DNA of 41,722 bases from Polaromonas sp. (GCF_030680935.1 NZ_JAUXUP010000045.1:1-41722); one strand, 5' to 3'; counted from the stretch's first letter, positions 1-9,040 are shown. Notes: a model not told the origin generated them from the sequence alone. Program-made: numbers and translations.

Positions 1-832
1 TCACCACCTGGCCGGCGTTCAGGTTGTTCAGGGCGCTGCTGGTGGTGTAGGTCCAGGCACCGGCGGCGTTGATCACGAAGCTGCCGTAGGTCCCGGCCGT
101 GCCGGTCTGGGCCACCACCGTCGCTGCAAAATCGCCACCCGTGGTCAGCGCTGCATTACCCTCTGTCAATGCCTTGACCTGATTGCCTCCCAAGCTTGGG
201 CTTGGAGCCTCTGCGGCGCCTGCGACAGTAGATCCGGCAACAACAGCGGACTCAACCACTGCAAGCCGGTCGACAACCGATCCGGGCAAAACACTAGCAG
301 CAGACGCTGCAATGGGTTCATCTGCAACTCCGTTAGGCAAATAGCCCAACACTGCTTTATCTAGAGAGGTGTATTCATATGTCAGCGGTGCCAGCGCCTC
401 CACTGTCCTCAACAACTGAACGAAGTTATTGCCATCATCAGACCTGATGCCGGAGACACCAACACCCGAGGATGAGCTCACACCCGAGGACGTTTCCTGC
501 AAAAGCCTGTCAAGCGTGCTGCCTTCGCTGATCGCATTCAGGATCCGGGTGAGCTCCTCCACCCTTGGCAAAAGCGCGGCACTCCCGCCATCAGGCAACA
601 AATTGCCGAACACCGTGGAATCAAGGGTAACGGTTTCCCGCGAACGAAGAAGAAACTTCCCCCCTTGGTCAAATGCCAGCTCCACCCGTGCGCCAGTGCT
701 GGTGACGATCACGTCGCCTTCTAATACGGGATCTCCAAATTTCAGCTGTCGACGTTCACCGCTTGCGTTTTCAGCGAAAGCGATGCCTTCAAGCACCACT
801 ACATTACCAACAACTTTGCCTTCATTGGCCAT
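1..832 (-). CDS. Retention-module VCBS adhesin, N-terminal part (LapA/BapA-like)
   Basis: This is the first 277 codons of a large secreted surface adhesin; the rest lies beyond the left edge. It starts at an ATG at 832 with GGGA about 6 nt upstream. Residues 1-110 resemble the retention module that anchors LapA-type adhesins in the outer membrane (start MANEGKVVGNVVVLEG, then FGDPVLEGDVIVTS and GARVELAFDQGG). Residues 115-215 are a Ser/Ala/Val-rich linker. From about residue 218 a VCBS repeat begins (ALTEGNAALTTGG, then GSFVINAAGAWTYTTSS). Such proteins leave by type I secretion through a C-terminal signal not seen here. The exporter and adaptor lie just upstream on the same strand, which supports the call. 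No canonical LapG-type cleavage site (TAAG, PAAG or AAAG) is visible in the linker. Confidence 0.85.
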   Translation of the reverse strand, partial: MANEGKVVGNVVVLEGIAFAENASGERRQLKFGDPVLEGDVIVTSTGARVELAFDQGGKFLLRSRETVTLDSTVFGNLLPDGGSAALLPRVEELTRILNAISEGSTLDRLLQETSSGVSSSSGVGVSGIRSDDGNNFVQLLRTVEALAPLTYEYTSLDKAVLGYLPNGVADEPIAASAASVLPGSVVDRLAVVESAVVAGSTVAGAAEAPSPSLGGNQVKALTEGNAALTTGGDFAATVVAQTGTAGTYGSFVINAAGAWTYTTSSALNNLNAGQVV

Positions 833-897
833 GACGAATCCCAAACGGAGTTACTGTATTGAACTCAATATAGTCCGTTCTGTCTGGTAAAAAAATT

Positions 898-915
898 GTA
901 CCGAGGTACTACCTC
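898..915. promoter_or_regulatory. Overlapping palindromes upstream of the adhesin gene, possible LuxR-type operator
   Basis: Two inverted repeats share a half-site: GTACC-GA-GGTAC (898-909) and GAGGTA-C-TACCTC (903-915). They lie 66-83 nt upstream of the adhesin start, and a TATATT hexamer at 867-872 (minus strand) could be the -10 box with no good -35. An operator just upstream of a -35-less promoter fits an activated promoter. The neighbouring LuxR-type regulator is the obvious candidate binder, but that is inference. Confidence 0.45.
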
Positions 916-923
916 AAGCGGCC

Positions 924-1580
924 TCAACCCGCCTCAGAGGCCCGCCCATTGACTATCAGGGACAATTGAAGCCGATCCCTGACTTGGAGCTTGTCCAGAA
1001 TAGAGCCAACATGCGCCTTGACAGTGCGCTCCGTAATGCCGAGCGCCTTGGCAATTTCCTTGTTGCTGGAACCGCGGGCAATCGTCAAGGCCACTTCCTT
1101 TTCGCGCTCGGTCAGATTTTGAGACCACGTGTCGAGTCCAGCGCCAATTCGGCCAGAAGTCGCCTGAATGCGGCTTGTCGCACTGATTAGGCGTTGCATC
1201 AATGGCTCGCCAATCCAGAGGCCTCCTTGCAACACCACAGAGGCAATCTGAATCAGGAGCTGCGCCGCAGCGTGAGTATTGCAGTACCCCCGGACACCTG
1301 CAGCAAAAGCAGCAAGGGCCTCCTCATCCGTCGGTCGATCACTAAGAACAATACAGGGAGTTTGGCCGAACTGCGCTCCCACGCGTTCAATTTGAGCCTC
1401 CAAAGCCATGCCTTGCTCCAGCCTCAACCAAACGAGACTTACCTTAGCTGCATCAGCCTTGGCTCGCGCCGTCTCTACCTTGCCGGCTTTTCCCGTCTGA
1501 AAGGCTTCGATCCAACGTGGGAGCATACGGCCTTGCAGGCAAAGAAATAGACACTGCGGCTCCTGATTTCCCACAACCAA
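924..1580 (-). CDS. LuxR/NarL-type transcription factor with degenerate receiver domain
   Basis: A 218-residue DNA-binding regulator. The C-terminal third is a clear LuxR/NarL helix-turn-helix (residues about 155-205: LTEREKEVALTIARG, SNKEIAKALGITERTVKAH, then ILDKLQVRDR). The N-terminal part keeps the receiver-like outline, including AFAAGVRGY near residue 91-99, but lacks the acidic pair after strand 1 (LFLCLQ instead) and has no aspartate where the phosphoacceptor should be (VSLVWLRLEQ, residues 47-56). It is therefore probably not phosphorylated in the usual way. It sits 5 nt after the adaptor gene and 91 nt before the adhesin gene, all on one strand, so it likely controls the adhesin or its exporter. 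Confidence 0.85.
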   Translation of the reverse strand: MVVGNQEPQCLFLCLQGRMLPRWIEAFQTGKAGKVETARAKADAAKVSLVWLRLEQGMALEAQIERVGAQFGQTPCIVLSDRPTDEEALAAFAAGVRGYCNTHAAAQLLIQIASVVLQGGLWIGEPLMQRLISATSRIQATSGRIGAGLDTWSQNLTEREKEVALTIARGSSNKEIAKALGITERTVKAHVGSILDKLQVRDRLQLSLIVNGRASEAG

Positions 1581-1585
1581 GCCGA

Positions 1586-3001
1586 TCAGCGTTCAGTAAA
1601 GGCAGCTTGCTTTGCCTTCAAAACAGGTTTGAGAAGGTAAGACAGTATGGATTTCTGACCGGTAATGATGTCAACTTCCGCCACCATACCGGGAATGATG
1701 GGTAGTCCTTCACCTAGTCTGGACTTCTCAGTTCGTACACGTACTGTATAGAAAGTATTACCTCGCTCGTCAGTCACCGAGTCGGCCCCTATAAATTCAA
1801 GCTTAGCCTCCAGACCACCGTAAATAGAAAAATCATAGGCGGTGAATTTGACCAAAGCCTTGTCCCCTGGCCGGAGAAAAGCAATATCCTTAGGCAAGAC
1901 TTTTGCCTCGAGCAACAGGTTTTCTTCCAAGGGCACAATTTCAATGATGTCTCGTCCTGGTTGAACCACGCCACCCACCGTATTCACCAAAAGACGCTTG
2001 ACAGTGCCCCTGACCGGTGAACGCAGCGAAGACTTATCCACTTTGTCGGCAAGCCCGACCCCGCCTGCAGAGCTCACATTGAGCTTCGCAAGGGTTTCGG
2101 ATAGCTCTTTACGGGCCTCGCTCTGAAAATTCAGGGTTATCTCCTGAATTTTGCGGGAAGCCTCTGCCACTGCAGCTTGAGTTTTTGCGATTTGTGCCGA
2201 GGCCATCTCCCGCTCGCCCAGGAAGCGCCCAGTATCCCGCTCAAGCCTTAACAATTCCACCTCTGAAACAGCCCCATCCTTCAGCAACGGTTTTGTATAA
2301 CCCAGCTCTTTCGCAGTCAACTCATACGCTCTTGAAGCCTGTTCCCGCTTGGCTCGCGCTTCGACAAGCTCCTGCTGGCGTTGCGATAACTGCTGCTGGG
2401 CTATGGCCAGTTGAGCGTTGAGCGTAGAGGTGCTGGCCTCATAGGCACGTCGCTCTTCTTGAACTGTTTTAGGCGCCTCAGCCAGTGCTTCCGGCGGAGG
2501 TATGAACGGCACCCCCTCAGCGAGTGCTCGGACCCTCGCCGCCTTGGCCAACAGCGCCAAATACTGGACCCGATTTTCCTTTACAGAAGAATCGAAGCGC
2601 GTCGTATCAATGTTTACGAGTATCTGTCCCGCCTCAACAACCTGCCCCTCCTGGACCAGAATCTCTGAAACGACACCTCCGTCCAGGCTTTGCATGATCT
2701 GCAACTGCCGGGAGGGAATTACCTTACCTTCGCCCTTGGTAATTTCATCGACCTCCGACAAACCAGCCCATAAAAGCGCCAGCACAAAAACCACGCCAAG
2801 GCTCTTGACAAGCATTCGGGCACGCAGAGGCTCCTGATCCAGCATCGCACGATCTGCGTCGCCGCCAAAACCCGCATCCATGTGCTCATCTGCCCGTTGC
2901 CACGACGCGGAAGTGCGTTCAAGGGCGGGTTGAAGCAGCCTCTTGCCAGTAGCCCAAAGGAAAATCATCGGACGAGTCCATGAGGTCCATCGTGGATTCA
3001 T
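1586..3001 (-). CDS. Type I secretion periplasmic adaptor, HlyD/LapC family
   Basis: A 471-residue membrane fusion protein that links the inner-membrane ABC exporter to an outer-membrane TolC-like channel. Residues 1-63 are cytoplasmic and one membrane segment follows at about 64-82 (LVKSLGVVFVLALLWAGL). A beta-barrel/lipoyl-like part comes next (GEGKVIPSRQLQIMQSLDGG, then VSEILVQEGQVVEAGQILV). Residues 170-300 form a long alpha-helical hairpin rich in Ala, Gln, Glu and Arg. The C-terminal half has the HlyD signature region (LRSPVRGTVKRLLVNTVGG and the closing strand VPGMVAEVDI-like stretch). It overlaps the exporter gene by 4 nt (ATGA), so the two are translationally coupled. No TolC-family gene is present in the window. 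Confidence 0.9.
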   Translation of the reverse strand: MNPRWTSWTRPMIFLWATGKRLLQPALERTSASWQRADEHMDAGFGGDADRAMLDQEPLRARMLVKSLGVVFVLALLWAGLSEVDEITKGEGKVIPSRQLQIMQSLDGGVVSEILVQEGQVVEAGQILVNIDTTRFDSSVKENRVQYLALLAKAARVRALAEGVPFIPPPEALAEAPKTVQEERRAYEASTSTLNAQLAIAQQQLSQRQQELVEARAKREQASRAYELTAKELGYTKPLLKDGAVSEVELLRLERDTGRFLGEREMASAQIAKTQAAVAEASRKIQEITLNFQSEARKELSETLAKLNVSSAGGVGLADKVDKSSLRSPVRGTVKRLLVNTVGGVVQPGRDIIEIVPLEENLLLEAKVLPKDIAFLRPGDKALVKFTAYDFSIYGGLEAKLEFIGADSVTDERGNTFYTVRVRTEKSRLGEGLPIIPGMVAEVDIITGQKSILSYLLKPVLKAKQAAFTER

Positions 3002-5196
3002 GAAGCTTTCCCGATACGCCCGGCTTTTAATGCCTCAATGACCTGTTCGTAAGGTCCATCCGCAACAATACGACCTTCATCAATCACGATGATTCGATCT
3101 GCCAGATCCAACAGCGTGTTTCTGTGGGTAACAACCACCATAGTCTTGTGTTTGGCGTAGCTGCGCAAACGCTCTTTAAACTGTGCCTCCGAGGAAAAAT
3201 CCATAGCCCCGGTGGGTTCATCCAACAGCAATACAGGGGGCTCCAGCAACACCGCGCGAGCAATTGCCACCCCTTGTCTCTGCCCACCCGAAAGAGACTC
3301 TCCGCGCTCCCCAATGATCATGTCGAAGCCCTGCGGGTGGCGGTTGGCAAACTCGATCAGACCACCTACTTCAGCGGCCGCAAGGATTGCTCCATCGTCC
3401 GCGTAGGGCGCGGCTATGGCAATGTTGTCACGCAAGGTCCCATAAAACAGCATCGCGTCTTGCTCGACATATCCCACATTACGCCTCAAATCGGCGGGGT
3501 CTAGTTGACGAAGATCGATACCGTCCATGCTGATCGCGCCGCTGGAGGGGGTATAAAGCCCAAGTATGAGCCTCTGTAGTGTGGTCTTGCCAGACCCTAC
3601 GCGGCCAATGACGACAACGTTTTCACCCGGCTTGATCCTGAAGGACACCCCCCGTAGAGCCTCCTGCGTACGTCCAGGGTATGTGAAATGCACATCGTCA
3701 AATACGATCTCGCCAGCGATGTCCGGTCGGTGCACAAAATTTGTTTCGCCAGAGCGTTCGCCCGGTTTTTTCATCGTATCTTCCAACGAAGCTAGGGCCG
3801 TCTTGGCATTTTGATATTGCATCAACAGCGCAACGATCTGACCCAGCGGCGCCATCGCACGCCCTGACAACATCGTGGCCGCAATGAGTCCCCCCATTGT
3901 CAGAAACCCCTCGTGTATCAAATAGACTCCCGCCACAATCATCACGATGTTGATGAGCTGCTGCAGACTGGAAACGACATTAACCACAGACGACGAAAGC
4001 AGTCGCAACTGAGCACTAACCCGCGCAAGAAAAGCGGCGGTGTCCTCCAGCTTGGCCTGCATCTGACTTTCCGCTCCATGCGCCTTGATGGCCTCCATTG
4101 CAGTGAGCGTTTCAACCAGAGTAGCGTTACGCATGGCCGAAGCTCTGAACGTGGTCTCAGAAAGCGCATGCATCTTGTTCTGAACGACGTAACTGTAAGC
4201 GACGACAAGAAATACACCCACGAGGGGCGGAATGACAAGTGGCCACGAAATCCAGCCGAGAACCAGGAAAAAAAGGAGGGCAAAAGGCAAGTCAACAACA
4301 GCAATCACCGTGGCGGAGGCGATAAAGTCACGCACTGACTCGAAGGATCGCAAAGTAGCCGCATAGGAGCCGACCGACGGTGGGCGATCTGAGAGCCGCA
4401 TCCCGAGCACTTTTTCCATGATGAGCGTGGATAGCTTTATATCTATTCGGGATCCAGCCAGATCCACAAAATAACCGCGCATGACCCGCAGGAAATAATC
4501 AATGACGAGCACCAGCACCAAACCGAAAGCCAACATCCACAAGGTTTCGACCGCAAAGTTAGGTACCACGCGGTCATAAACGTTCATCGAGAACAATGGA
4601 AACGCCAACGCAAATAAGTTGATCAGGAGCGCCGCTGCAAGAATGTCTCGATAGAGGGGAAATTGATCTCTAAAAGCACCCCAAAACCAGTGGCGCTGAG
4701 AAGTATTCGCCAATTCAGGGGTTCGCTGGTCGAATCGGAAGTTGGGCCTAGAAAAAATTGCTATGCCGACATAACGAGCCAGCAGTTGTTCGCGAGGCAA
4801 CACCACCACACCTTGCCCAGCCTCAGGAAAAAGCAGATTTGCTGATTCGCCGCTTTCATCCCATCCCAACAGAAGACAGGCCCCGTCGCCTTCGAGCAGC
4901 AGGACCACCGGCAACAATGCGGCGTCAATCTTTTGAAGCGGTCTCCGCAATATCTTGCAGGAGAGACCCGCACGCGCTGCAGCTCGGGCAAACAAAGAGG
5001 GCGGCAAGCCAGTCTTGGGAAGTGGTAGCCCGGCGGAAAGCGCCGCACGGGTACTAGGTCGGGCATAGATCCGCGTCAGCTCCACCAAGCAATCGAGCAA
5101 AGGATCGTGATGCAACAAGTCCTCGCGCAAGCCTTGCGCCAAATGGCTGGCTTCGCTTTTTTGACCGGCTGGCAAGGGCACGTTCATGTCACTCAT
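2998..5196 (-). CDS. Type I secretion ABC exporter with inactive C39-like domain, LapB-like
   Basis: A membrane-embedded exporter of 732 residues from the ATG at 5196; a GTG at 5223 would add 9 residues but has no clear ribosome site. Residues 1-140 form a C39-like domain whose catalytic cysteine position reads HDPLLDC instead of a DCG motif, so it should dock substrate rather than cleave it. Residues about 165-450 are the membrane domain. The ATPase domain shows Walker A GRVGSGKTT, Q-loop YVEQD, signature SLSGGQRQ, Walker B VLLLDEPT and H-loop VVTHR. Gene order with the HlyD-type adaptor and adhesin indicates a LapB-type exporter of the adhesin encoded at 1-832. Its 3' end overlaps the adaptor start. 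Confidence 0.9.
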   Translation of the reverse strand: MSDMNVPLPAGQKSEASHLAQGLREDLLHHDPLLDCLVELTRIYARPSTRAALSAGLPLPKTGLPPSLFARAAARAGLSCKILRRPLQKIDAALLPVVLLLEGDGACLLLGWDESGESANLLFPEAGQGVVVLPREQLLARYVGIAIFSRPNFRFDQRTPELANTSQRHWFWGAFRDQFPLYRDILAAALLINLFALAFPLFSMNVYDRVVPNFAVETLWMLAFGLVLVLVIDYFLRVMRGYFVDLAGSRIDIKLSTLIMEKVLGMRLSDRPPSVGSYAATLRSFESVRDFIASATVIAVVDLPFALLFFLVLGWISWPLVIPPLVGVFLVVAYSYVVQNKMHALSETTFRASAMRNATLVETLTAMEAIKAHGAESQMQAKLEDTAAFLARVSAQLRLLSSSVVNVVSSLQQLINIVMIVAGVYLIHEGFLTMGGLIAATMLSGRAMAPLGQIVALLMQYQNAKTALASLEDTMKKPGERSGETNFVHRPDIAGEIVFDDVHFTYPGRTQEALRGVSFRIKPGENVVVIGRVGSGKTTLQRLILGLYTPSSGAISMDGIDLRQLDPADLRRNVGYVEQDAMLFYGTLRDNIAIAAPYADDGAILAAAEVGGLIEFANRHPQGFDMIIGERGESLSGGQRQGVAIARAVLLEPPVLLLDEPTGAMDFSSEAQFKERLRSYAKHKTMVVVTHRNTLLDLADRIIVIDEGRIVADGPYEQVIEALKAGRIGKAS

Positions 5197-5637
5197 TCTT
5201 ATTGGTCTCGATGATCGACCCACCCCATGTTGAGATCCGCGCAGGCGTAAGTAATTGTAATAGAATCAAGCACTTGCCGCCATGATTGCAAGTCCGTTCC
5301 ACAACTTTTTCGACATTTATAGTGACATACCCCGACTCTATGGTGGCCCAATGGCAACAGCCCCGGGGATCACTCACTCGTTATGGACACGTTGCCATGA
5401 CCAGAAAAGCATTGATAGTTTACGCGACACCTCGCAATCCAGATTCGAGAATTATCCCGTAGAGCGATCAAACGATCCGTCCATGCGAAGTCGGCGAAAG
5501 GCGATAGCCAGGTCGCGGTCAAATCCAAAGCTTATCCGCGACAGAGAGTCAGCGGATTAAAGCAAGCCCTCAATCACCGCGCCCACCTGCCGATACAGAT
5601 AGATTGCCCTCAAACCGAAAAAAGTGAGGAATGAAAA
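5197..5637. promoter_or_regulatory. Long intergenic region upstream of the exporter operon with two inverted repeats
   Basis: About 440 nt without a convincing gene. It should hold the promoter of the leftward exporter-adaptor-regulator unit, although I cannot fix one -10/-35 pair. Two inverted repeats stand out: ACTTGC/GCAAGT at 5272-5277 and 5288-5293, and a perfect 8-nt pair ATGGCAAC/GTTGCCAT at 5351-5358 and 5391-5398. The stretch is visibly more AT-rich than the glycerol genes. Short open frames on both strands have no recognisable motif or ribosome site. Confidence 0.4.
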
Positions 5638-5668
5638 CAGAAACGCCCACATAAAGTGGGCGATTCTG
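5638..5668 (-). terminator. Terminator after the spc-alpha-tRNA unit
   Basis: A hairpin with the perfect 7-bp stem CGCCCAC/GTGGGCG (5644-5650 and 5656-5662) and loop ATAAA, extended by CAGAA/TTCTG after one mismatch. On the minus strand it is followed by a T-rich run (TTTCTGTTTTC). It lies 26 nt past the initiator tRNA and would end the long ribosomal transcript. A T-rich stretch on the other side may let it work both ways. Confidence 0.75.
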
Positions 5669-5693
5669 TTTCTGACTCTAATAGCCAGAATAT

Positions 5694-5770
<77 letters not shown>

Positions 5771-5788
5771 TTATATAAGGATTATAAC

Positions 5789-6193
5789 CTAGTCTGCTGC
5801 TTTAACGCCGTCATTGGAAACGTCTTCCGAAACTTCCGGGCGATCTACGAGTTCAACCAGCGCCATTGGCGCATTGTCGCCAACACGGAAGCCCATTTTC
5901 AGTATGCGTGTGTAACCACCAGGCCTGGCCTTGTAACGGGGTCCGAGCTCCGCAAAGAGCTTCACCACCATATCACGATCGCGCAGGCGATCAAACGCCA
6001 GTCGCTTGTTTGCAACTGTTGGTTCTTTCGCCAGAGTGATCATGGGTTCAACCACGCGGCGCAGTTCCTTGGCCTTTGGCAACGTGGTTTTGATCGCTTC
6101 ATGCTGAATCAGGGAATTCATCATGTTGCGCAGCATGGCCAGCCGGTGAGAGCTGGTCCGATTGAGTTTACGAAGTCCGTGTCCGTGACGCAT
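5789..6193 (-). CDS. rplQ: 50S ribosomal protein L17
   Basis: A 134-residue large-subunit protein near the exit of the peptide tunnel. The N-terminus is the conserved L17 block ([17 protein letters not shown], then [20 protein letters not shown]), followed by the [11 protein letters not shown] motif and the C-terminal GYTRILKMG region. It is the last protein gene of the alpha operon, 82 nt after rpoA; the gap contains a CCTCC-TTT-GGAGG hairpin (near 6251-6264) that does not overlap its own ribosome site (GAAAGGAAAGC). The acidic tail ([15 protein letters not shown]) is a modest extension over the E. coli protein. Confidence 0.97.
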   Translation of the reverse strand: MRHGHGLRKLNRTSSHRLAMLRNMMNSLIQHEAIKTTLPKAKELRRVVEPMITLAKEPTVANKRLAFDRLRDRDMVVKLFAELGPRYKARPGGYTRILKMGFRVGDNAPMALVELVDRPEVSEDVSNDGVKAAD

Positions 6194-6275
6194 AGTGCTT
6201 TCCTTTCATTTGTATTTCAGGCAGCCGTATCAGGTACTGCCCGTGCACTTCCTCCCAAAGGAGGTTTTGTTTCAA

Positions 6276-7265
6276 TTAACGCTTGTCAAGACCTGCGGGA
6301 GGCCAGCTCTCCAACCGCATACCCAGTGTCAAACCGCGGGATGCCAATACTTCCTTGATTTCATTGAGCGACTTGCGGCCAAGATTGGGGGTCTTGAGCA
6401 GTTCGTTTTCGGTGCGCTGAATCAGGTCACCGATGTAATAGATATTCTCTGCCTTCAGGCAGTTGGCCGATCGAACGGTAAGTTCTAGTTCATCCACTGG
6501 ACGCAGAAGAATCGGATCAAATTGCTGCGAGCTGCGCTGAATTGGGGCATCAAATGCAGCCAGCTCGTTGCCTTCCAGCTGGGCAAACACGGCAAGCTGC
6601 TCCACCAGAATTTTGGCTGACGCGCGGACCGCGTCTTCGGCAGTCACCGCACCATTCGTTTCGATTTCCAGCACCAGCTTGTCCAGGTCCGTGCGCTGCT
6701 CGACGCGGGCGCTCTCCACGGTGTAGCTGACGCGTTTGACCGGCGAGAACGAAGCATCAAGAACAATGCGTCCAATGGACTTTGTCGACTCGTCGCCATA
6801 GCGGCGCATCGTGCCAGGTACATAGCCGCGACCATTCTCCACCTTGATTTGCATATCGATCTTGCCGCCATGCGACAAATTGACGATCACGTGCTCGGGA
6901 TTGATGATCTCAACATCATGGGGGGTCTGAATGTCGGCTGCGGTGACTGGCCCTTCGCCGTCCTTGCGCAGACTCAAAGTCACTTCATCACGGTTGTGGA
7001 GTTTAAATACCACACCCTTGAGATTGAGCAGGATGTTGACTACGTCCTCTTGCACGCCGTCGATCGACGAGTACTCATGCAGCACGCCGGCGATCGTGAC
7101 CTCAGTGGCAGCATGACCGACCATCGACGACAGCAACACACGGCGCAGGGCATTCCCAAGCGTGTGGCCATAACCGCGCTCGAAAGGCTCCAGAGTCACC
7201 TTCGCGCGATTGGCAGCAAGCTGCTCAACATTGATTGTTTTTGGTTTCAGTAGATTTGTTTGCAT
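6276..7265 (-). CDS. rpoA: RNA polymerase alpha subunit
   Basis: The 329-residue alpha subunit, which nucleates RNA polymerase assembly and contacts UP elements and activators. The N-terminal assembly domain carries [18 protein letters not shown] and [16 protein letters not shown]. The C-terminal domain (from about residue 250) has [19 protein letters not shown] and [17 protein letters not shown], the DNA-contacting helices. Length and order (rpsD, rpoA, rplQ) match the standard alpha operon. Confidence 0.98.
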   Translation of the reverse strand: MQTNLLKPKTINVEQLAANRAKVTLEPFERGYGHTLGNALRRVLLSSMVGHAATEVTIAGVLHEYSSIDGVQEDVVNILLNLKGVVFKLHNRDEVTLSLRKDGEGPVTAADIQTPHDVEIINPEHVIVNLSHGGKIDMQIKVENGRGYVPGTMRRYGDESTKSIGRIVLDASFSPVKRVSYTVESARVEQRTDLDKLVLEIETNGAVTAEDAVRASAKILVEQLAVFAQLEGNELAAFDAPIQRSSQQFDPILLRPVDELELTVRSANCLKAENIYYIGDLIQRTENELLKTPNLGRKSLNEIKEVLASRGLTLGMRLESWPPAGLDKR

Positions 7266-7360
7266 GCATTCTTCCTCTCAATACCCTCGGCTCGTTACAC
7301 CGATAAGGTCGGGTGAAGCGACCCTGCGATTCCAGTGCCCCGTAAACGCAGGAACGAAAA

Positions 7361-7984
7361 TTAACGAGAATACAGTTCGACAATCAACGACTCGTTGACA
7401 TCGGCAGCGAACTCGTCGCGATCAGGCACCTTCTTGAAGGTGCCTTCACCTTTGTCAATGCTGACGTCGACCCAGGCCGGAATACCAACCTGCTGCGCCA
7501 ACTGAAGAGCTTCTGCCACGCGGGTCTGTTTTTTGGACTTTTCGCGGACGGCAATGACATCACCCGCTTTAACCATGTATGACGGAATGTTCACCGACCC
7601 GCCATTGACAGTGATCGCCTTGTGCGAAACCAGCTGGCGCGCCTCGGCCCGGGTAGAACCAAAACCCATCCGATATACAACATTGTCGAGACGAGACTCA
7701 AGAATGAAAAGCAAATTGGCACCGGTATTGCCTTTTCTGCGATCGGCTTCCTCGAAATATCGACGGAACTGCTTTTCCAGAACACCATACATACGCTTGA
7801 CTTTTTGCTTCTCACGAAGCTGCAAGCCGAAGTCCGAGGTACGCATACCGGATGTGCGACCGTGCTGACCAGGCTTGGAGTCAAATTTGGCCTTGTCGCC
7901 AATTGCCCTGCGAGCGCTTTTCAGGAACAGGTCTGTGCCTTCACGGCGGGATAATTTGGCCTTGGGGCCGAGATAACGTGCCAC
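7361..7984 (-). CDS. rpsD: 30S ribosomal protein S4
   Basis: A 207-residue primary 16S rRNA-binding protein of the 30S subunit that begins body assembly. It starts [20 protein letters not shown] and contains the S4 RNA-binding domain ([20 protein letters not shown], then SHKAITVNG) at residues about 97-155. No cysteines are present, so it is the zinc-free form. In E. coli S4 is the translational repressor of the alpha operon; here it follows rpsK after a 129-nt gap containing two hairpins. Confidence 0.97.
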   Translation of the reverse strand: MARYLGPKAKLSRREGTDLFLKSARRAIGDKAKFDSKPGQHGRTSGMRTSDFGLQLREKQKVKRMYGVLEKQFRRYFEEADRRKGNTGANLLFILESRLDNVVYRMGFGSTRAEARQLVSHKAITVNGGSVNIPSYMVKAGDVIAVREKSKKQTRVAEALQLAQQVGIPAWVDVSIDKGEGTFKKVPDRDEFAADVNESLIVELYSR

Positions 7985-8113
7985 TTGAATTCCTTATGTC
8001 ATCTGCTGCAGAAACTGCAGGAGCCTTCGGTAATTAACCTAACGGCGGTGGGCTTGTTGAAAACCCGCCCGGTCTGGTCGCATTAGATGCAACCTGGCCC
8101 GGACAGGTCGAAC
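7985..8113 (-). other. Structured rpsK-rpsD spacer
   Basis: A 129-nt spacer, long for this operon. It holds a hairpin with 8-nt arms GGTTGCAT/ATGCGACC (8076-8094, read on the minus strand, one G-U pair) and a second CTGCAG-TTT-CTGCAG hairpin at 8006-8020, about 22 nt before the rpsD start. No ORF or clear promoter is seen. It may be an RNA processing site or an S4 control element; both are inference. Confidence 0.4.
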
Positions 8114-8518
8114 TTAAATACGACGGCGCTTCTGGGGGCGGCAACCGTTGTGAGGAACGGGCGTCACATCTGCAATCGAGTTGATTCGAATGCCAAGAGC
8201 CGCCAGCGCGCGAACGGAAGACTCTCGGCCAGGCCCTGGCCCTTTGATCTCCACGTCTAGGTTCTTTATCCCCTGCTCAATGGCGGCACGGCCTGCAACC
8301 TCTGATGCAACCTGGGCCGCAAAAGGTGTCGATTTGCGCGACCCCTTGAAGCCCTGACCGCCAGATGACGCCCACGACAGTGCATTGCCCTGGCGATCCG
8401 TGATCGTAATGATGGTGTTGTTAAAAGACGCATGAACGTGCGCGACACCGTCGGCGACGTTTTTGCGTACTTTCTTGCGAACGCGTTGTGCTGCGTTACT
8501 GCTGGGGGCTTTTGCCAT
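8114..8518 (-). CDS. rpsK: 30S ribosomal protein S11
   Basis: A 134-residue small-subunit platform protein lining the mRNA exit channel. Conserved blocks are [49 protein letters not shown] and the Arg-rich end [17 protein letters not shown]. It lies 17 nt after rpsM in the usual order rpsM-rpsK-rpsD. The N-terminal tail ([17 protein letters not shown]) is basic and typical for betaproteobacteria. Confidence 0.97.
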   Translation of the reverse strand: MAKAPSSNAAQRVRKKVRKNVADGVAHVHASFNNTIITITDRQGNALSWASSGGQGFKGSRKSTPFAAQVASEVAGRAAIEQGIKNLDVEIKGPGPGRESSVRALAALGIRINSIADVTPVPHNGCRPQKRRRI

Positions 8519-8535
8519 AACTACCTCTTACTCAA

Positions 8536-8901
8536 TTATTTCTTCAAGGACGCGGCGGCCTTGCGCGGTCCCTTACGGGTACGCGCATTCGTGCGAGTAC
8601 GCTGGCCACGCATGGGCAGGCCACGACGGTGGCGAAATCCACGGTAACAACCAATGTCCATCAGACGCTTGATGTTCATCGTGGTTTCCCTGCGCAAATC
8701 ACCCTCAATGGTGAACTGTGCAATCTGGTCACGAATCTTTTCCAGGTCACTGTCAGTCAGGTCTTTGACTTTTTTGGAATAGGCGATTTCACACGCGACG
8801 CAAATCTTGCGCGCACGAGTGCGGCCTATGCCAAAAATAGCAGTCAAGCCGATTTCGGCGTGTTGCTGCGGCGGAATGTTTATACCAGCGATACGAGCCA
8901 T
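8536..8901 (-). CDS. rpsM: 30S ribosomal protein S13
   Basis: A 121-residue head protein that bridges to the 50S subunit and contacts P-site tRNA. It starts [20 protein letters not shown] and has the family motif [11 protein letters not shown], followed by [20 protein letters not shown] and the basic tail [17 protein letters not shown]. It is the first gene of the alpha portion and starts 25 nt after rpmJ. Confidence 0.97.
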   Translation of the reverse strand: MARIAGINIPPQQHAEIGLTAIFGIGRTRARKICVACEIAYSKKVKDLTDSDLEKIRDQIAQFTIEGDLRRETTMNIKRLMDIGCYRGFRHRRGLPMRGQRTRTNARTRKGPRKAAASLKK

Positions 8902-8926
8902 ATGCGTCCTCTAAAACTTGTGAAAA

Positions 8927-9040
8927 TCAGCCTTGGCGTTGCTTGTGGCGCGGGTCTGTGCAGATCACGCGTACAACGCCCTTGCGGCGGATAATTTTGC
9001 AGTTACGGCAAATTTTCTTGACCGAAGCTGAAACTCTCAT
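8927..9040 (-). CDS. rpmJ: 50S ribosomal protein L36
   Basis: A 37-residue protein, the smallest of the operon. It reads [14 protein letters not shown] at the start and ends [13 protein letters not shown]. The zinc ligands C11, C14, C27 and H32 are all present, so this is the zinc-binding (C+) form. The position between infA and rpsM is standard. The ATG at 9040 has AGGAGAAAG upstream, a strong ribosome site. Confidence 0.95.
   Translation of the reverse strand: MRVSASVKKICRNCKIIRRKGVVRVICTDPRHKQRQG

Noticed and set aside
5282..5560. 92-codon plus-strand frame in the gap upstream of the exporter
   Set aside because: No ribosome site, no recognisable motif, and codon use unlike neighbouring genes.
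6251..6264. CCTCC-TTT-GGAGG hairpin as an rplQ ribosome switch
   Set aside because: It lies about 60 nt from the rplQ start, which has its own ribosome site, so it does not mask it.
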